34,569 bases of DNA, taken from the IMG/VR virus record IMGVR_UViG_3300042332_001088, positions 1-34,569 of that record; one strand, 5' to 3'. Every line of letters begins with the position of its first letter. Within the stretch, counting starts at the first letter, position 1. The notes beneath the pieces were generated by a model. The model searched no databases. It worked only from the letters and a program-made list of their open reading frames with translations, and had not been told where the DNA came from. Positions 31,371 to 34,569 of this stretch are shown piece by piece. Position numbers and translations under genes: made by a program. This stretch comes from a virus.

Positions 31371-34300
31371 TGTAATTTTTAGATTTCAAAGGATTAATAC
31401 GTTTCACTATAGGTGAGGTATTTATTCCAGAAATTCCATTATTGTAGACAGTAAACTGATTTGTGATTCCATTTGGTATTGTAATTCTACCCCAACTATA
31501 GGTGCCATAGAAACTTGTTGAACCGAGACCGATAATGTTGTTATTATCCACCGAGGTAGTAACTCTGACGATAGATGTAATTCCAATACCAGAAACAAAT
31601 GTGCTAGCAACAGATACCGATGCAACTTTATAAACGTTATCAAGATAAGAGGTGCCGATTGAAATTAGGGCGCCAGACTCATCTAGAGAGGTAATACCAT
31701 TACCAAGATAAGAGGTTTTAACTGCAAAATAATAGCCGGTTTGAATACCACTAACTGTAATTGCAGAACCGACAATATTAGAGTCTCTTAAAAAGGAATC
31801 CTGGGGAATATAAAGATTAAATATAAGAGCCGTTGATGCAATTCCAACGGATGTTTTTCCTATGCCAGAAATTAGGCCAAAATCGCCCTCGAAATTGCTT
31901 GCGGTAACATCTTCAAAAATGCCTCTAGGTGGTTCAATTAAAGCATTTGGTGGAGAGGTAAACGTGTATCCGGCACCAGGAGAGTTTATCGTGATTGAAC
32001 TTATAGAACCCGAAGAAACCGATGCGGTAGCATATGCTCTCGCAGTAGTGGTCATACCAACTGGAATTGGAAACGAAATTTCCGGAGGAGAGATATAGCC
32101 GGCACCTCTATCAACAATTGTTATAGAACTAATCGAGCCGGAATTTGATACTGTTGCGGTGGTTATAGCAACTCTAACTTGATCTTGAGATACAATTCTT
32201 AATTCATTTCCGTAATTTTGAACGGTATTTTCCCTCACGTTGTCAAAAATTGTCTTAACATTTTCAACAAATAGTACACTCGTATTAATTCCAGCCGTCT
32301 TAATAAGATTCGTGGAAGGTTCTATAATTTCTCCATAAATCTCTCTATTTTTCGCGATTTCAGTTTGATTAATGAAGAGATCTTCGGTTTGCATTCTCCA
32401 TCTAAGGGGTCTAATATATGTTTCATCCTCGGAGACGCCTGGACCAGTATAAGCAATCGTATTAACCGTATCGGAGGATAATATTGCCGAAACTAGCCTA
32501 TCAGTTTGGTCATAGTTAAAATCGTCTTGTAAGCGGACTAAATCACCGGGTTTTATTGTCTCTAAAACATCAACATCAGTTACATCAGTTTCCCCGGTTC
32601 CACGATAGAATAAAATTGAACAGGTATAATCTTCTTTGGGGGCTTCACTAAAAGTTAGGAAACTGCTACCAGTAATAGTGTAACCCTCTCCCGGATTTTG
32701 TAGAATACCATTTACGAAAACTAAGAATATATTGTTGATGTCAATCAATGAACCAAAGTTAGTTCTAATACTTCTCAATTCATTGTCAATTTTAATGGGG
32801 AAAGATCTCCTAACTCCATCAAATAAATTTTCAATTGAGTCTATGAACTGCAATTCCCCAAATGACCAACCGGAGAATGTATTATTGTAAATTTCGTCCA
32901 CCAAAATCTTAAAGTCTGAATATTGTGGTCCGGCTGGGGGTGGAATTGTTACAGTAGGTATTCCCACAGTACCACCAATAGCCACAGTTAAAATATCACC
33001 TTTTTTATAGCCAAACCCGCGATTAACTATTTCAACATCTATTACGCTGGAATTAATCCCCACCGTTAGATTAGCCCCGGCGCCCGTTCCAATTCCAGAA
33101 GACAATAGTGGTATATTTGAATATGTAAGTGGTGCATCAAATGTTATGGTTGGGGGATTCGTAAAAGTATAACCAACACCTGGGTTAGTTAAATTGACTG
33201 AAACAACTCTACCATTTAGAACGGATGCTATTCCTATATTTTGAAAAGTTGACAACCCGGCAGTTGGTGAGTATGCACCCACTCTTACAGTTTGCAGACC
33301 CGATCTATAGCCGGAACCCGCATTATTTACGGTTATAGATGTAATTGTGCCGGCCATTGAAACGTTAGCCGTGCCACCTGCGGAAACCAATGGCTGAAAC
33401 CCGAAACCCTGTGTAAAGCCTATGGATACAATTACTCCTCCTACGGGTAGCCCTGACCCATTTACGTCATTCGTTTGTGTTGCAGGGGCTCCTAGGAACC
33501 TTATAGAAGAGATTCCGGCGGTTTGTGAAATGGTGTAACTGTTATATGCCCGGTTGAATCCGGTTAATTCTGATGGTGCCTGGAAAACCTCATTGAGTAG
33601 TATGGCTCCATTATTGGTCGCAATTCCCGTGATATTTTGGGAATTACTTTTTAATGTAAAGGTTGATGAAATTCCATTGAAATCACTGGAAATATCATCC
33701 AGAATAAAATTATTATAATAAGCATCATTTGGTGTATTTTTAACACCATTCCGCATAAAAATTCTACCATTAAAATTTAGAGTTGAAGTTATACCAACAA
33801 AATCAACATTTTCAGGAGAACCTCCAACTGTTCCGATTGGAGATGGCCCTTTCGGTGGATCTACAAAATGTATAGTGCTATCAACAATATTGTAATCTCC
33901 TTGTAATTTATAAACTACAGAGTTTATTGCATGAGTAGAAATTCCAGTTCCAGCCCAGGATCTGTTAATTGCTATACTATTGGTTGATGCGATGCCAACT
34001 GAAATAACTTTTACGATTTCATCATTAATTTTGGCATAATCTCCACTGGCGAAATCTCTATTGCTCAAAAGAGAAATTGAAGTGGAACCAATTCCAACAT
34101 AAGATGTGGTCCTAGTTGAGGTTGCTGTTGCTACAATCGGGGATTGAATAATTCCACCCAAAGAAATAATTGCCTTGGTATTTTGATTTGTAGATTTCAG
34201 TACATGTGTACTACCGATTCCAACAGTAGACAGAATGATTGGCGTTACCTTTTCTTTGAGTGCATTTTCTGCGGTATCAGCAAAACCAATCTCAGATTCG

Positions 34301-34569
34301 CTATATTTTATGACATACAGAGTTTGCGGCAATTTGCTGGTTAGACCTATTCCACTTATATTTGCTGTTTGTATTCCAATGGGGCTGCCTCCGTGTGTAT
34401 AAGAAACCTTTTCCCCGTTAGTGAAATAGTGATTTGGTAATTTTAGGACATTGTTCTGAATATCAACAATATTTTGAGAGCTTCCATCAAAACTTCTCAA
34501 AAAGACGTTTCGGTTGTTGCTGGTTAAGTCAAACTGGCGAGTAATTCCATCAAATTTTGGGCTGATGTC
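31366..34569 (-). CDS. Giant virion structural protein, positional equivalent of T4 gp7 (5' end outside window)
   Basis: The reading frame is open to the right edge of the window, so the true start lies outside; 1067 residues are visible. The first possible start inside the window is a TTG at 34500 with no reason to prefer it, since 23 in-frame codons precede it. The protein is built from beta-rich repeats: GSGY/GVGY/GFGY/GAGY units near visible residues 410-430, 455-475, 505-530, 810-830 and 855-875, and several FDGxxxxF-type units (for example FDGVRRSF followed by VFVNGILQNPGEGYTI). It ends in a segment with YSWGRI, a form I associate with marine T4-like structural proteins. It sits directly upstream of gp8, the place of gene 7 in T4, whose product is the large baseplate wedge protein of 1032 residues. 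I see no residue-level similarity to T4 gp7, so the gp7 role is inferred from position and size only. Its TAA stop is embedded in the gp8 promoter box. Confidence 0.7.
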   Translation of the reverse strand, partial: DISPKFDGITRQFDLTSNNRNVFLRSFDGSSQNIVDIQNNVLKLPNHYFTNGEKVSYTHGGSPIGIQTANISGIGLTSKLPQTLYVIKYSESEIGFADTAENALKEKVTPIILSTVGIGSTHVLKSTNQNTKAIISLGGIIQSPIVATATSTRTTSYVGIGSTSISLLSNRDFASGDYAKINDEIVKVISVGIASTNSIAINRSWAGTGISTHAINSVVYKLQGDYNIVDSTIHFVDPPKGPSPIGTVGGSPENVDFVGITSTLNFNGRIFMRNGVKNTPNDAYYNNFILDDISSDFNGISSTFTLKSNSQNITGIATNNGAILLNEVFQAPSELTGFNRAYNSYTISQTAGISSIRFLGAPATQTNDVNGSGLPVGGVIVSIGFTQGFGFQPLVSAGGTANVSMAGTITSITVNNAGSGYRSGLQTVRVGAYSPTAGLSTFQNIGIASVLNGRVVSVNLTNPGVGYTFTNPPTITFDAPLTYSNIPLLSSGIGTGAGANLTVGINSSVIDVEIVNRGFGYKKGDILTVAIGGTVGIPTVTIPPPAGPQYSDFKILVDEIYNNTFSGWSFGELQFIDSIENLFDGVRRSFPIKIDNELRSIRTNFGSLIDINNIFLVFVNGILQNPGEGYTITGSSFLTFSEAPKEDYTCSILFYRGTGETDVTDVDVLETIKPGDLVRLQDDFNYDQTDRLVSAILSSDTVNTIAYTGPGVSEDETYIRPLRWRMQTEDLFINQTEIAKNREIYGEIIEPSTNLIKTAGINTSVLFVENVKTIFDNVRENTVQNYGNELRIVSQDQVRVAITTATVSNSGSISSITIVDRGAGYISPPEISFPIPVGMTTTARAYATASVSSGSISSITINSPGAGYTFTSPPNALIEPPRGIFEDVTASNFEGDFGLISGIGKTSVGIASTALIFNLYIPQDSFLRDSNIVGSAITVSGIQTGYYFAVKTSYLGNGITSLDESGALISIGTSYLDNVYKVASVSVASTFVSGIGITSIVRVTTSVDNNNIIGLGSTSFYGTYSWGRITIPNGITNQFTVYNNGISGINTSPIVKRINPLKSKNYT

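Noticed and set aside
34498-34500. TTG at 34500 as the start of the right-most gene
   Set aside because: The frame is open for 23 more codons to the window edge and the residues there (FDGITRQFDLTSNN) continue the same module type, so the gene begins outside.
1-34569. tRNA genes, CRISPR arrays, insertion sequences, integrase or attachment sites, auxiliary metabolic genes
   Set aside because: Looked for by eye on both strands; nothing with the required structure was seen, and gaps between genes are at most about 60 bases.

Overview
The window is a contiguous piece of a T4-like myovirus genome (tailed phage, contractile tail), read almost entirely on the minus strand. The closest look is to marine T4-like phages of the cyanophage/pelagiphage type: low GC, tightly packed late genes, structural proteins full of short beta-rich repeats, and core proteins recognisable against T4 gp8, gp13-gp22. 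The host cannot be told from this window: no tRNA, photosynthesis or other auxiliary metabolic gene is present. Every base lies in or within about 60 bases of a gene.

Transcription runs from right to left. Right end (34569-22027): baseplate and virion genes. These are a giant structural protein that enters the window without its start (position of T4 gene 7), gp8, a 1668-residue DUF4815-type protein, an 835-residue partner protein, and a 75-residue coiled-coil protein. They occupy the place where T4 carries genes 9-12 and wac. Centre right (21991-15093): neck and packaging genes gp13, gp14, gp15, gp16 (small terminase), an unusual 508-residue modular basic protein, and gp17 (large terminase). 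Centre (15033-10275): gp18 sheath, gp19 tube, gp20 portal and a 53-residue gp67-like prohead core gene. Left centre (10278-1513): an accessory cassette of eight genes between the gp67-like gene and gp21, containing probable fibre, adhesin or decoration proteins. One of them (3496-6792) is strikingly GC-rich and antisense-open, unlike its surroundings. Left end (1470-1): gp21 prohead protease and the first 257 codons of the gp22 scaffold, which runs off the edge.

Ten octamers of the form NNTAAATA, matching the T4 late promoter box TATAAATA, lie just upstream of gp8, the 835-residue gene, the 508-residue gene, gp17, gp18, gp20, gp67-like, the 88-residue gene, gp21 and gp22. In five of these the TAA stop codon of the preceding gene is the TAA of the promoter, always in the same register. 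Between promoters genes are joined by ATGA or TAATG overlaps or gaps of a few bases, so the window divides into about ten short late transcription units.

The most interesting points are: the accessory cassette inside the head-assembly block with a foreign-looking GC-rich adhesin; a five-module basic protein sitting between the two terminase subunits; and small beta modules that recur across gp8, gp14, gp15 and the large baseplate proteins, making the core T4 proteins longer than in T4.
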